A stretch of DNA of 64,000 nucleotides from NCBI GenBank assembly GCA_964609385.1, contig CAZSSM010000011.1, forward strand, positions 1-64,000, given 5' to 3'. Below are positions 35,793 to 44,840 of the stretch, one piece after another. Below the pieces are notes generated by a model. The model saw only the letters and a list, made by a program, of their open reading frames with translations, did not search any database and was not told where the DNA came from. This stretch comes from CAZSSM01 sp964609385. GTDB lineage: Bacteria; Planctomycetota; Planctomycetia; Isosphaerales; Isosphaeraceae. The translations under genes and the position numbers were made by a program. How positions within the stretch are numbered: position 1 is the stretch's first letter; each line of letters opens with the position of its first letter.

Positions 35793-36116
35793 GGATGGGT
35801 CCTCTAGCGTGTCGTCGAATGCAGCGAAGTCGCGGATCGATTTTGAGTTATCATAGCGTTAGACCGAGTGACCGAGCGGCGCAATCGAGCCGGTCGGCGA
35901 CCTAGCCGGCGTTGCGATCGATATGACAAGGCCAGTCAGCCCATCCCGCAAACGAAATTTGATCCCAGCGGCCGATTGACAACCGGGAGCAGCATGGAGT
36001 AACTGGGTCCCCTAAGGATGGTCCGAACAATCGGTCGCGATCCAATCGTGTGTTGACCGTCCGGTTCGGACTTCGGTCCAAGGTCTTCTATTCCCTCTCA
36101 CCGAGGACGCTTCCCG
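35793..36116. other. Divergent intergenic region with a hairpin
   Basis: There are no genes. A two-part inverted repeat (CGCAA/TTGCG outside, GCCGG/CCGGC inside) spans 35880-35916. Its role is unclear; it could be a regulatory fold or an early RNA structure. The rest holds promoters for the outward-facing genes, which I cannot place. Confidence 0.4.
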
Positions 36117-36869
36117 ATGATGCCTCTAACCTCGATCACGATTGGCCTGTTGGGTTGGGCCTTAGTCAATCCTTCGCTTAATCATCCTGCGCAGGGCGTT
36201 GATGATCCGATCGTGCTGTTCGACGGCGGTGATCTCTCGGCCTGGATCGTTCCCGAGGGCGACAACGGCCACTGGAAGGTCGTCGACGGGACCATCGACT
36301 ACGACGCCCGAAGCGAGGCAACTGGACCGAAGCACCTCGTGACTCGCCAGGAATTCGGCGACTTTCGGCTCGAGTTGGAATGGATGATTAAGGAAACGCC
36401 CTATGTCAACCCACGCGTCAAGTATGTCTTACCGGACGGAACCAACGCGCGTGGGATCGATGGTCAAGAGCTGAACCTGGCCTTGCCGGACAGCGATTCG
36501 GGCGTCTACCTTCGCGATTCTCGTGGCAAGAGCCAGATCAACATTTGGTGCTGGCCGATCGGCTCGGGTGAGGTTTACGGCTACCGGAACGATTCCTCGA
36601 TGTCTCCTGAGGTCCGAGCCGGAGTCACTCCGCGTCATCAAGCCGATAACCCGGTTGGCCAGTGGAACCGGTTCGTGATCACCCTGATTGGTGATCGCCT
36701 CACCGTCGTGCTGAACGACGTCACGGTCATTGAAGACGCCCAACTGCCAGGAATTCCTGAGCGAGGACCGATCTCGCTTCAGCACCACGGTCGCTACGTT
36801 GATGGTCGCTATACCAGCCCGCCCAGCTTGGTCCGATTCCGCAGTATTCGGATTACACCGCTCGACTAA
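36117..36869 (+). CDS. Secreted DUF1080 (3-keto-disaccharide hydrolase-type) protein
   Basis: The 250-residue protein has a short hydrophobic N-terminus (about 1-26, signal-peptide-like). A concanavalin-like beta-sandwich of the DUF1080 family follows. Typical marks are VLFDGGDLSAWIVPEG, HWKVVDGTIDYD, GDFRLELEWMI, DSGVYLRDSRGKSQINIW and the closing GPISLQHHGRYVDGR...VRFRSIRI. DUF1080 proteins are abundant in planctomycetes, and some hydrolyse 3-keto-glucosides. The start is ATGATG, with GAGGA about nine bases upstream. It lies 153 bp before a diheme cytochrome gene on the same strand. The catalytic role is inferred from the family only. Confidence 0.9.
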   Translation: MMPLTSITIGLLGWALVNPSLNHPAQGVDDPIVLFDGGDLSAWIVPEGDNGHWKVVDGTIDYDARSEATGPKHLVTRQEFGDFRLELEWMIKETPYVNPRVKYVLPDGTNARGIDGQELNLALPDSDSGVYLRDSRGKSQINIWCWPIGSGEVYGYRNDSSMSPEVRAGVTPRHQADNPVGQWNRFVITLIGDRLTVVLNDVTVIEDAQLPGIPERGPISLQHHGRYVDGRYTSPPSLVRFRSIRITPLD

Positions 36870-37022
36870 ACGGGCAGATCGTACTCGCTCTCTTGAGGGT
36901 GCCGGGCCGAACGCGGCATGAGTCAGGTGGTCTAGGCCGTCCTGGGTTGCCCCTGGGGCGGCATCGGACCAAGCTATTGCATAATAGTCAACCGCCCCTC
37001 TCGATCCGAACACGAGTCCTCG

Positions 37023-38474
37023 ATGATCACGCGATCGCCAACCCGTCGTTCCTTGATGTTCGTGCTCCCGATGGCCGGACTGCTTTCGGTGATTCTCTTC
37101 TTGATCATGGCTGAAGTCCCTGTCGAGGCCAGCGAGCCCGAAACGCTGCCGGCCGCTGTCGAGATGCTCGGTTCTGCCGAACGCGGACGCGACCTCCTCA
37201 CACGATTCCCGTTCAACGAAAGCGATGTGGCTTGGGGGCCGGACGCGTTTCGAAACATTGTCCGGGTCTGGGAGCGAACCGACTCCGTTCCCTTGGATGT
37301 CTCGATGGACGACCCTAACACCATCGTCGGGGCGTTCCGACGTCGTTACGGGTTGCACGAGGCTCCCTTCGACAACGACAACCTGCCGATGGGACTCCGC
37401 GCAATCAAGGACCGCGAAGATCAAGCCCAAACCATTGGGATCTCGCTAGACTGCATGGTTTGTCACGGAGGCTCGATCGGCGACATTCGTCATCCCGGAC
37501 TCGGCAACACGACGCTTGACCTCCGCGCCCTGCTCAATGACATGACTGAGTCCGACGGCGGATCGCTTCCGCTCCTCACCTTCCGCCTCAACAGCACCCG
37601 AGGCCTGGTCAACGCCTCGCAATTGGCCGCCATCCTGATCGGGCTCCGCAACGCCGATCTCTCGCGACGGTACTTCCCGCTCCCGCTCGGCGCGGACCTT
37701 CCCGAGACCGACGTGCCCGCCTGGTGGCTCCTCAAGTACAAGGACACTCAGTATTACGATGGACGAACCGACACCCGGTCGGTCCGTGCCAACATGCAGT
37801 TCTTCCTTGGCGACTACGCGTTGGAGGATTTCCAACGCAACGAAGCGGCCTTCCGCGATGTCATGGCGTACATCAAAAGTCTGGAAGCACCCCAGTACCC
37901 GTTTGCAGTCGATCGAGAGCTGGCCGAGACCGGCCGGACCGTCTTTCGTCGAGACTGTGCCCAGTGCCACGGCACCTACGGGCCTGCCAGAGTCGACTAT
38001 CCCAACGAAATCATCCCGCTGAACCGAATCGGCACCGACCCGGTCCGCGCCCACGGGCTCAGCGACGCTCTCGTGGCTCACTACAACAAGACCTGGTTTG
38101 CTGAACACTATCAGGCCGACGAAGAGATGGTCGGCTATCAGGCCCCTCCCCTGGTTGGTGTCTGGGCAACTGCACCTTATCTGCACAACGGCTCGGTGCC
38201 GACTCTCTGGAACCTGCTCGATTCCTCGACCAGGCCCGACCTGTTTCGCAAGCCTGCCGATACTGGCTTCGATCATTACGACACGGAACGTGTCGGTTGG
38301 AAGGTTGAGGTCCTCGAGGACGTTCCGGCCGATCAGTCAAGCCTACCGAGGGCCGAAGCCTACCGGCTCTTTGATACCTCCACGAGGGGCTTGAGCAACC
38401 AGGGCCATTACTTCGGTGACCACCTCGACGACGACGAGCGACGCGCTGTCATTGAATACCTTAAGACGCTGTGA
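37023..38474 (+). CDS. Diheme c-type cytochrome, RoxA/cytochrome-c-peroxidase-like
   Basis: The 483-residue protein has an N-terminal membrane or signal segment (about 14-32). It has two heme c attachment motifs, C144-M-V-C147-H148 and C312-A-Q-C315-H316. The second half contains YQAPPLVGVWATAPYLHNGSVPTLWNLLDSSTRP, the hallmark of diheme cytochrome c peroxidase/RoxA-type proteins, and VPAWWLLKYKDTQYYDGR fits as well. Such proteins carry out peroxide reduction or oxidative cleavage. The start at 37023 is uncertain (ATG 37056 is an alternative). A cytochrome gene follows 211 bp downstream on the same strand. Substrate unknown. Confidence 0.85.
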   Translation: MITRSPTRRSLMFVLPMAGLLSVILFLIMAEVPVEASEPETLPAAVEMLGSAERGRDLLTRFPFNESDVAWGPDAFRNIVRVWERTDSVPLDVSMDDPNTIVGAFRRRYGLHEAPFDNDNLPMGLRAIKDREDQAQTIGISLDCMVCHGGSIGDIRHPGLGNTTLDLRALLNDMTESDGGSLPLLTFRLNSTRGLVNASQLAAILIGLRNADLSRRYFPLPLGADLPETDVPAWWLLKYKDTQYYDGRTDTRSVRANMQFFLGDYALEDFQRNEAAFRDVMAYIKSLEAPQYPFAVDRELAETGRTVFRRDCAQCHGTYGPARVDYPNEIIPLNRIGTDPVRAHGLSDALVAHYNKTWFAEHYQADEEMVGYQAPPLVGVWATAPYLHNGSVPTLWNLLDSSTRPDLFRKPADTGFDHYDTERVGWKVEVLEDVPADQSSLPRAEAYRLFDTSTRGLSNQGHYFGDHLDDDERRAVIEYLKTL

Positions 38475-38568
38475 TGGACCACCTTCTCGAATTGACTCGA
38501 ATCGCCGACATCGACGACGCGCTTCTGACCCCGAAATCCGATACCGGACCCGCGATCGTGGGACTATA

Positions 38569-38599
38569 TTGGATCGAGATTTCTGTGTTCCCGTATGAT
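38569..38599 (+). promoter_or_regulatory. Candidate promoter of the membrane-bound cytochrome gene
   Basis: TTGGAT (38569-38574) and TATGAT (38594-38599) are separated by 19 bp, giving a sigma-70-like pair 86 bp upstream of the start at 38686. Spacing is at the long end of the usual range, so confidence is low. Confidence 0.3.
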
Positions 38600-38685
38600 A
38601 GGAGTGACCGCCTCGATCGCGTATCGCGGCGAATACCCAATTGTTTCTCCTCCGCCCGTTGAACGATCCAGCCATCGGATAGGCC

Positions 38686-40002
38686 ATGAGCACAACGACC
38701 GATCCCAAAGCGATCCCGACGTCCGAAGCCTTGATCGCTGAAGCGGAGGCCCGTGAGAACGAGTCGACCTCCGGTCAGCCTCTGAGTGACCCGCACGAAT
38801 ACCTCCATGAGGTTCATGAGCTTCATGAACCGATTGTTCGCGAGCAGAACGAGCCCAAGGATGGCTATGAGCCAATCCCGGTCTGGTTGGCCGGAGCCTT
38901 CGGTGTACTCCTTTTCTTTGGCGGGTGGTACACGCAGAAATACTCGCTCGGTTTCGACTCCAACTACCTGGAAGGCGAGCCGATCGTCTTGGGTGGTGCT
39001 GCCGCCGATGACTCGGGACCGGCTTTCGGGACCCCTGAGTACGACGAGGCCTTAGTCGAATTGGGCAAGCGGAACTACTCGAAGTGCCAAGCCTGTCATC
39101 AAGCCAATGGCCTCGGAGTTGAAGGCCAATATCCTCCCTTGGCCGGCAGCGAATGGGTCGTCGGTCGGAGCGGCGAAGACCCGGGTGTGACCGAAGCGCG
39201 GCTGACCCGGATCCTTCTGCATGGCATCCAGGGTCCGCTCGAAGTCAACGGGGCCACCTACAACGCCAATATGCCTGCCTGGAATCAGCTCTCGGACAAG
39301 CAAATTGCCGGGGTCCTCAGCTACATCCGGACCGCCTGGGACAACAACGCTTCGCTGATCTATCCGCAGGCTGTCGAGGCCGCGCGACAGGAAACGGCTG
39401 AACGAGCCGACTACTACAGCGAATCAGAACTGTTGGCCGTCCTGGAACCCGACGAATACGAACTGCCCACTCCGCAAGCGACCGTCGAACTGGCCGGTGG
39501 TCAGTCGATTGTCGAGCCGTCGCAATACAGCGAGAAGGCTTGGGAAGACTATGCTGTCGCTCTGGTCAGTAACAACGCGGCCGACCCGTCTGCTGGCCAG
39601 CAGGTCTTCGGCATCGACAACCTTCAGTGCAAGAACTGCCATAAGGTCGCCGGCACCGAGTACAACGGCAATGTTGGCCCCGAACTGACCCAGATCGGGA
39701 ACACCTTCCCGCCAGCCGAACTGGCGAAGCACATTCTCTACCCGTCGGTTCGGATCCACCCTGACTACAAGCCGGTTCTGGTGGCTACTTGGGACGGTGA
39801 AACGATTTCGGGTGTTTTGAAGCAGGAGACTGCTGAGAACATCGTTGTCCAGAATGCCGACGGCGATTCCCGAACCATTCTCAAGGACGATATCGACGAA
39901 CGACTCGACTCCGATGTCTCGATCATGCCGGCTGAGCTGGTCAAGAACATCACGGCCAAGGAATTCGCCGACCTGATCGCCTATCTCCACGAACTCAAGT
40001 GA
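38686..40002 (+). CDS. Membrane-anchored diheme cytochrome c (planctomycete heme-binding type)
   Basis: The 438-residue protein has a His/Glu-rich cytoplasmic N-terminus (EYLHEVHELHEPIV at about 39-50). One membrane span lies at about 65-83 (WLAGAFGVLLFFGGWYT), followed by two heme c domains. Domain 1 has C134-Q-A-C137-H138 and the Met of ANMPAWNQLS. Domain 2 has C315-K-N-C318-H319 and matches the TIGR02603-like planctomycete heme-binding domain (NVGPELTQIGNTFPPAELAKHILYPSVRIHPDYK...GVLKQETAENIVV). Anchored cytochromes of this shape usually shuttle electrons between periplasmic enzymes and membrane oxidases. It lies downstream of a diheme cytochrome gene and ends at a clear terminator (40057-40090). 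Confidence 0.9.
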   Translation: MSTTTDPKAIPTSEALIAEAEARENESTSGQPLSDPHEYLHEVHELHEPIVREQNEPKDGYEPIPVWLAGAFGVLLFFGGWYTQKYSLGFDSNYLEGEPIVLGGAAADDSGPAFGTPEYDEALVELGKRNYSKCQACHQANGLGVEGQYPPLAGSEWVVGRSGEDPGVTEARLTRILLHGIQGPLEVNGATYNANMPAWNQLSDKQIAGVLSYIRTAWDNNASLIYPQAVEAARQETAERADYYSESELLAVLEPDEYELPTPQATVELAGGQSIVEPSQYSEKAWEDYAVALVSNNAADPSAGQQVFGIDNLQCKNCHKVAGTEYNGNVGPELTQIGNTFPPAELAKHILYPSVRIHPDYKPVLVATWDGETISGVLKQETAENIVVQNADGDSRTILKDDIDERLDSDVSIMPAELVKNITAKEFADLIAYLHELK

Positions 40003-40056
40003 TCTCGGCGTACCGAGACTTTCATCCTTGAAGTTGACTGCTGGAAACTATTCCTG

Positions 40057-40090
40057 GTGAGCCGGTCCGAAGTATTCCGGATCGGCTCAC
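40057..40090 (+). terminator. Rho-independent-like terminator after cytochrome gene
   Basis: A 13-bp stem with one G.U pair (GTGAGCCGGTCCG / CGGATCGGCTCAC, 40057-40069 and 40078-40090) has an 8-nt loop and is followed by TTCTTT. It lies 55 bp after the stop of the cytochrome gene. Confidence 0.8.
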
Positions 40091-40117
40091 TTCTTTGGGG
40101 CGTGCAGCCCCGTCGAA

Positions 40118-42559
40118 TCAGGTCAGCTTGGGGTCGATGGCGAACTCGAGGACTTCGCCCCGCGCGATCGTACTAACTTGACCGGCCACGCCAATTCGGG
40201 CGGGTCGATCGGGGACCAGTTCGCAACGGACTAAGAGCCGATCCTTTTGGAGTTGGAGGGCCATATGGAACCCTCGGCATCGAAAGGACATCTGGAAAGT
40301 CTTGATCGGCCCGGGCAATCGCGGCTCGAACCACATCACCCCCCGATGGATTCGGAGGCCGGTGAAGTCGCGCTGAATGAGATCGAGGATTCCGGACATC
40401 GAGCCAGTGGCCAAGCCCGAGCCGGTGATCCCACCGAGGCGATCGTCCCGATCCATCCGGAGCCAGTCTTGAACGACCCTCCATGCAGCGTCGGGACGAA
40501 GTCCGCTAAGCGCGCGGGCCTGCCGCACCTGCTCGGCGATCCCGGTCCGCGACTCTGGGTCGTTGGCACGGGCGCGATCGAGCGTCGCATCGAGTCCGGC
40601 TTCGTCAAAGCGATATCCTAAGTCGCCGATGAGGCTCAAAAGCGTCTTGCGACGGAACAAGGCGAGAGGAGCCAGGACATCGCGAGGATCCAACGTGCGT
40701 TCGAGAGAGGCGTTGTCGACGGCGGCGTCTTGAGAGATCGCCCCTTCATTGATAGCGAATGAGCCCCCACCTGATGTCGCCTCAGGCTCCATCGCTCGGT
40801 CCGTGACTGGGCGATCGTTGATGTAGGGGGCGAGGCTCCCGTCCTTATTCAAGGGCACAACGAGTCGATGAGCCAGGTCTTCCCAGTGGGACAATTCATC
40901 GGGCGTGAGGTTCAGCTCTTCGAGCAGCTCTCGCGATCGCTCCTCGGTGAGCATGGTCAACGCTTCCCGGGTGTTTTGCAGTAACCAGGCCAGAGCCAAA
41001 TTGACGAGGGCTGAATCATGGATCGGTCCGAAGTTGGGACCGCCATCGGAATCCCTGGCATTTTCGGATTCGGTCTGACTCGCGTCAGAGGTTCCCGTAA
41101 GTCTCGAGTCGATCGTCGTGTTGCTCAACGGTGTTGAATAGCGTTGCCGCTCCGAATCGAAGACGGCCAGCCCAGCGCCGAAACGGGTGACCTCGACGAG
41201 CAACTCCGCCCCATGCGCGTCCAGGAACGCCATGTCGCTGGTCGTAAGGACGTAATCGATCAGTCCGTAACAGATTCCGAATCCGACGAGGAACGATTGG
41301 ATGGCCTGCTCAAAACCCATCGCCTCTTCGTCATTTGCCAAATCGGTCCCGTCTCGACCAGCACGGATTGGAAATGCGGCACCGGCCCGTCCGATCCGTC
41401 TGGCGCGGTCTCGTGCTGTGTCGAGACGACCGACTCGAGCCCGGAGCAGATCGCGGCTGAGGTCGGGTTGACGGAGGTTGAAGAATGGGATGACGAAGAC
41501 ATCGTCGTCCCCTTGGCACGCACGACCGTTGGGATGATGAAGGCCGAAAGCGGGTAGTCCGGTTTCCCGGATCTCGGTGGATGCCGAAATGCTCTGAAGA
41601 AGATGGAACGCCTGGAGCCGAAGGGCCAACTGCGTGGAAGTCCCGTCGATCAGACTGAGGTCGTAGCGTCGCCAGCGTCGAGTCCAGGCGCGTTCGTGGG
41701 TCATAGCCATCGCTTGGAAGTTGGCCCAAGGGTCCAAGTCGCGCCGGGCCGTCGTCCAAGGGTCCCCTGTCGCGAGATCCCGGTTGCTCCGCATGGCGAC
41801 ACGCTTCTCGATTCGGATCGGTTGTGGTCCCTCGACCTGAATCCGGCAGCGATGGCCGACCCGGGCTCCCTCGGCTTGTCGAACCCAATCATGTTGGTCG
41901 GGATCGATTCGGGTTCTCGAGACCATCGCCAAGCGGGTCGGGTGCGAACTGTGTCGAACCAGCAGCGCGGCGTGTTCGCGACTCAGCGACTCGGAGAGCA
42001 ATATGATCAGGTTTGGATCGCCCGCGTCGAGCCAGGAACAGACGTCGATAGGACCAGTCCAGTTCAATGGCGTGAGGGTCCACTGCATGGCCGCCAGGTG
42101 TGGCCGACTCATGTGGACGAGGCGCTGGGTCTGAATCTCTGTCTCCCGGCCGACCGGGTCGCGGAATCGGAGTTTCCGACGGAGAGCACCGCGTCGAAGA
42201 TCCAGCTCGATCCGCGTACTTTGGATCTCGAGGCCAGGATGTTGAATGTCGAACCACTCTTCGCCCTCGTGGCGAAAGTTCAGACCTGTCCAATCGGGCC
42301 AGGTCAGCAATGCTTCGGTCTCGGCCACGGCGAGCGTAGCGGCAGGATCTGAGCTCGAATCGGCCGCAAGCCGACGTTCGCAGAGCGTTCCGCAGAGCAC
42401 GCCCGATGGACGATTCTGATCGACAACGACCTCATCACTGTACCCGTGATGAGTAAACAGGCCGTTGCCGAGCGTACACAAGACGCGTACCAGTGCCTCG
42501 CGTTCCGGTCGCCACTGGTTGAGGATGACCGTCCAATCTTCCAGCCGAATCAAATCCAT
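40118..42559 (-). CDS. GH65-like protein lacking the catalytic acid, probable pseudoenzyme
   Basis: The 813-residue protein follows the glycoside hydrolase 65 (maltose/trehalose phosphorylase) plan. An N-terminal beta-sandwich with LCTLGNGLFTHHGY lies at about 28-40, a helical linker comes at about 275-305, and an (alpha/alpha)6-type barrel starts at FHLLQSISAS. The barrel landmarks GLPAFGLHH...DDDVFVIPFFNLRQPDLSRDLL and GRAGAAFPIRAG are present. However, the usual H-x-F-W-D-T-E reads C-Q-G-D-D-D-V, and the GPDEYH catalytic motif reads GPNF (507-510), so the acid Glu is replaced by Phe. The start at ATG 42559 is chosen for homology; the frame is open to GTG 42721, which overlaps the ParB-like stop. 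It may be a binding or structural protein. Confidence 0.8.
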   Translation of the reverse strand: MDLIRLEDWTVILNQWRPEREALVRVLCTLGNGLFTHHGYSDEVVVDQNRPSGVLCGTLCERRLAADSSSDPAATLAVAETEALLTWPDWTGLNFRHEGEEWFDIQHPGLEIQSTRIELDLRRGALRRKLRFRDPVGRETEIQTQRLVHMSRPHLAAMQWTLTPLNWTGPIDVCSWLDAGDPNLIILLSESLSREHAALLVRHSSHPTRLAMVSRTRIDPDQHDWVRQAEGARVGHRCRIQVEGPQPIRIEKRVAMRSNRDLATGDPWTTARRDLDPWANFQAMAMTHERAWTRRWRRYDLSLIDGTSTQLALRLQAFHLLQSISASTEIRETGLPAFGLHHPNGRACQGDDDVFVIPFFNLRQPDLSRDLLRARVGRLDTARDRARRIGRAGAAFPIRAGRDGTDLANDEEAMGFEQAIQSFLVGFGICYGLIDYVLTTSDMAFLDAHGAELLVEVTRFGAGLAVFDSERQRYSTPLSNTTIDSRLTGTSDASQTESENARDSDGGPNFGPIHDSALVNLALAWLLQNTREALTMLTEERSRELLEELNLTPDELSHWEDLAHRLVVPLNKDGSLAPYINDRPVTDRAMEPEATSGGGSFAINEGAISQDAAVDNASLERTLDPRDVLAPLALFRRKTLLSLIGDLGYRFDEAGLDATLDRARANDPESRTGIAEQVRQARALSGLRPDAAWRVVQDWLRMDRDDRLGGITGSGLATGSMSGILDLIQRDFTGLRIHRGVMWFEPRLPGPIKTFQMSFRCRGFHMALQLQKDRLLVRCELVPDRPARIGVAGQVSTIARGEVLEFAIDPKLT

Positions 42560-42717
42560 GACAACGCCCGAGCCTTCCCAAGCGAATCCTCGAACAGGTT
42601 CGAACCTTTGTATCCGATTCGCGCTCGGAGGGCAAAGTCGATGGTCTCTAATTAGGCGCTTACGCCCAAGTTTGTCGCCAAAACAAGCTGCTTGTGACGA
42701 TTTATCATCAATTTTAT

Positions 42718-43647
42718 TCACGAACCACGCGGTTCGAGCCGATCGGCGACCCGGCTCAGCTCATGAACAGCGCGATGGAACTGGCGGCGGACTGACTGGT
42801 CAGCTTGGAAGTAGGCCGCATCGAAGCCGTCGGTCTGGGTCCAGGCGATGACTTCGTTGATCTGACGAGCCATGAGATCGACCATCTCCTCGATCGTTGG
42901 TGCTGCCGGCGTCGGTGGATCGGCCAGGGCTAAGGCTTTGTGGTCAGCCGAGCCGTCGAAAGCCGGTTGATTCGGAGGGCGTTCGCCCCGTGGCGGTTCG
43001 TCGTCGCGGGTTTCCGAATCGTCCCAGGGCGGGTCGTCTCGATTGATGGTCGCCGACCCAGCCGGATCCATCTGCGCGATTGCCGGTCCGTCAGCCGGCT
43101 GTTCCAGTGTCGGGTCGCGAGGCAGTCCGACATACGCGGGATATTCTTTACCGTCGCTGCCGATCCGGGTGGCCGCATCAGGGATCTGGTTGGCTTCAAC
43201 GAGGGCCCTACGCAGCTTGGCAACGGTCTCTCGGCCGACCCCGAGCGACTCGGCGAGTCTTCGATCGGACCAATCCGGATGAAGCTTGAGCCGGATCTCA
43301 ATGGCGCGTCGGCGTTCCTCGCGACTTAACGCCAGCCCGTGGAACATGTTTGCTCCGGCAGCGTAGTCGAGCGCTTCGTGGTAGGTCCCAGAGAGGATCC
43401 AGGCTGGCAGCGTGGTCTTCCCCAGGATCTGAGCAGCGCCATGGCGATGAAATCCATCGACCATCAAGTATTGGCCCTCGACGTCGAAGACCGTCACCGG
43501 AGGGAGATAGGTCCACGACTCGGCATACCTCTGAAGAATCTCGTCGTTGAGCCGATCGCGAAGGTTGAGGTCCGGTTCGATCACCAAATCGTCGACGAGG
43601 ATCTCGACCGGCTCGATGTCCGTTGGGGCTTGGAGGGTCGTTGTCAC
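42718..43647 (-). CDS. ParB/Srx-fold nuclease-like DNA-binding protein
   Basis: The 309-residue protein has a ParB-like N-terminal domain at about 12-85 (VEILVDDLVIEPDLNLRDRLNDEILQRYAESW...YLMVDGFHRHGAAQIL). A helical region with an HTH-like segment follows (REERRRAIEIRLKLHPDWSDRRLAESLGVGRETVAKLRRAL, about 108-150). The rest is a long Pro/Asp/Glu-rich linker and a C-terminal helix. It lacks the usual C-terminal ParB dimerisation domain and is not next to parA, so a chromosome-partition role is unlikely. It resembles ParB-like regulators or nucleases. It ends just before the GH65-like gene and on the same strand. Confidence 0.85.
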   Translation of the reverse strand: MTTTLQAPTDIEPVEILVDDLVIEPDLNLRDRLNDEILQRYAESWTYLPPVTVFDVEGQYLMVDGFHRHGAAQILGKTTLPAWILSGTYHEALDYAAGANMFHGLALSREERRRAIEIRLKLHPDWSDRRLAESLGVGRETVAKLRRALVEANQIPDAATRIGSDGKEYPAYVGLPRDPTLEQPADGPAIAQMDPAGSATINRDDPPWDDSETRDDEPPRGERPPNQPAFDGSADHKALALADPPTPAAPTIEEMVDLMARQINEVIAWTQTDGFDAAYFQADQSVRRQFHRAVHELSRVADRLEPRGS

Positions 43648-43928
43648 GAGAGCCGTCCTCTCTGGAAAAGCCGAATCGACTCAGATCCACTAATCCCCGG
43701 ATCGGGTTGAGGGGACGATTTGCGATCGGCCTGGAAACGGAGCGTCAGATGACTTGACGCCTGCTGAGGAAGGGGCCGGAAATCCGTTCCTCGACCCGTG
43801 CATCGATCTCCATTCCGACGGCCCTCAACGATGTGACTGCCCCATCGGTGTCCTGGCCGTCAGTCCGGACCCTGGCGTAATATCGACCCATTCGGGCATC
43901 GAATCGGGATTTCTTCGTGAGGTCGACT

Positions 43929-44831
43929 ATGCGAGTCCTACTGACAGGCGCCAGCGGCCAACTCGGCGCTTACCTCCTGAACCCTCTAATCAGTCGAGGC
44001 CACGACCTGGTGGCTTGGAGCGGTCGGTGTCGTGACCGTCGTTCCGGGGTCAATCTGGAGTCAGTGGACCTAACCCGAATCGATCGGCTCGAGGATGCCC
44101 TCACGCACGTCGATCCAGCCGTCGTTCTTCATGCGGCAGCGGTGAGCAATCCCAAGGCCGTTCTCGAAGCACCCGATCGCGCCGAGCAGGTCAATGTCGA
44201 GGCGACTCGGCAGATCGCAGACTGGTGCGCTCGACGGGATCGTCGGTTGATCTTCACCTCCACCGATATGGTTTTCGATGGATGTGACGCACCCTACGGT
44301 GAGGATGATCCGACTCACCCCCTCTCCCAGTACGGGCATACGAAGGTCAAGGGCGAACGGATTGTCCGAGCTATCCCCGGAGGGCTAGTTGCGCGGATCA
44401 CGCTCCAGTATGGCCCGACTCGGATCGGTCGTCCCGGGTTTTTCGACGGGATCGTCCGAGGTCTCCACAGAAATGAGCCGCAGACCCTCTTCATCGATGA
44501 GTACCGAACCCCGTTGGATTACTTGAGCACGGCCGAGATCTTGGCCGAGTTGGCTGACCGCGAAGACATCTTCGGAACCCTCAACGTTGCTGGGCCCGAT
44601 CGTCTGAGCCGACTCGACCTCTTCGAGCGGGTTTGTCGACATCTGAAGATCGACGTCGGATTGCTTCTAGGCAATCGGATGACCGACCTCCGGTTCAGCG
44701 AACCGAGGCCGGTCGACACCTCGATGCGGATCGACCGACTACTCGGTCTCGAACTCGTTGCCCAAGCTCGAACGGTTGAACAGGCGGTCGATGCCTGGCG
44801 CGACGAGATCAAATTGACCCCGATCGAGTGA
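43929..44831 (+). CDS. RmlD-like sugar-nucleotide reductase (extended SDR)
   Basis: The 300-residue protein has an N-terminal NAD(P)-binding motif (MRVLLTGASGQLGAYLL, G-x-x-G-x-x-G). It also has the substrate-binding pattern of dTDP-4-dehydrorhamnose reductases (VVLHAAAVSNPKAVLEAPDRAEQVNVEATRQIADWC) and the catalytic Y-x-x-x-K in SQYGHTKVKGE. FISTDMVFDG is the typical Thr/Ser strand. Its relatives include RmlD and the regulatory subunit MAT2B. The ATG at 43929 is chosen because GAGG lies six bases upstream; GTG 43917 is the alternative. No other rhamnose genes lie near, so the substrate is uncertain. It converges with the following acidic protein gene (9 bp between stops). Confidence 0.88.
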   Translation: MRVLLTGASGQLGAYLLNPLISRGHDLVAWSGRCRDRRSGVNLESVDLTRIDRLEDALTHVDPAVVLHAAAVSNPKAVLEAPDRAEQVNVEATRQIADWCARRDRRLIFTSTDMVFDGCDAPYGEDDPTHPLSQYGHTKVKGERIVRAIPGGLVARITLQYGPTRIGRPGFFDGIVRGLHRNEPQTLFIDEYRTPLDYLSTAEILAELADREDIFGTLNVAGPDRLSRLDLFERVCRHLKIDVGLLLGNRMTDLRFSEPRPVDTSMRIDRLLGLELVAQARTVEQAVDAWRDEIKLTPIE

Positions 44832-44840
44832 TACGAATGA

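Noticed and set aside
42560..42721. N-terminal extension of the GH65-like gene starting at GTG 42721
   Set aside because: The 54 extra residues are Cys/Arg/Lys-rich, AT-richer in DNA and do not match the family, while homology starts just after ATG 42559; the GTGA overlap with the ParB-like gene is therefore probably chance.
42718..43647. ParB-like gene as part of a chromosome partition locus
   Set aside because: No parA, no parS-like repeats and no ParB dimerisation domain were seen; a separate regulator or nuclease is more likely.
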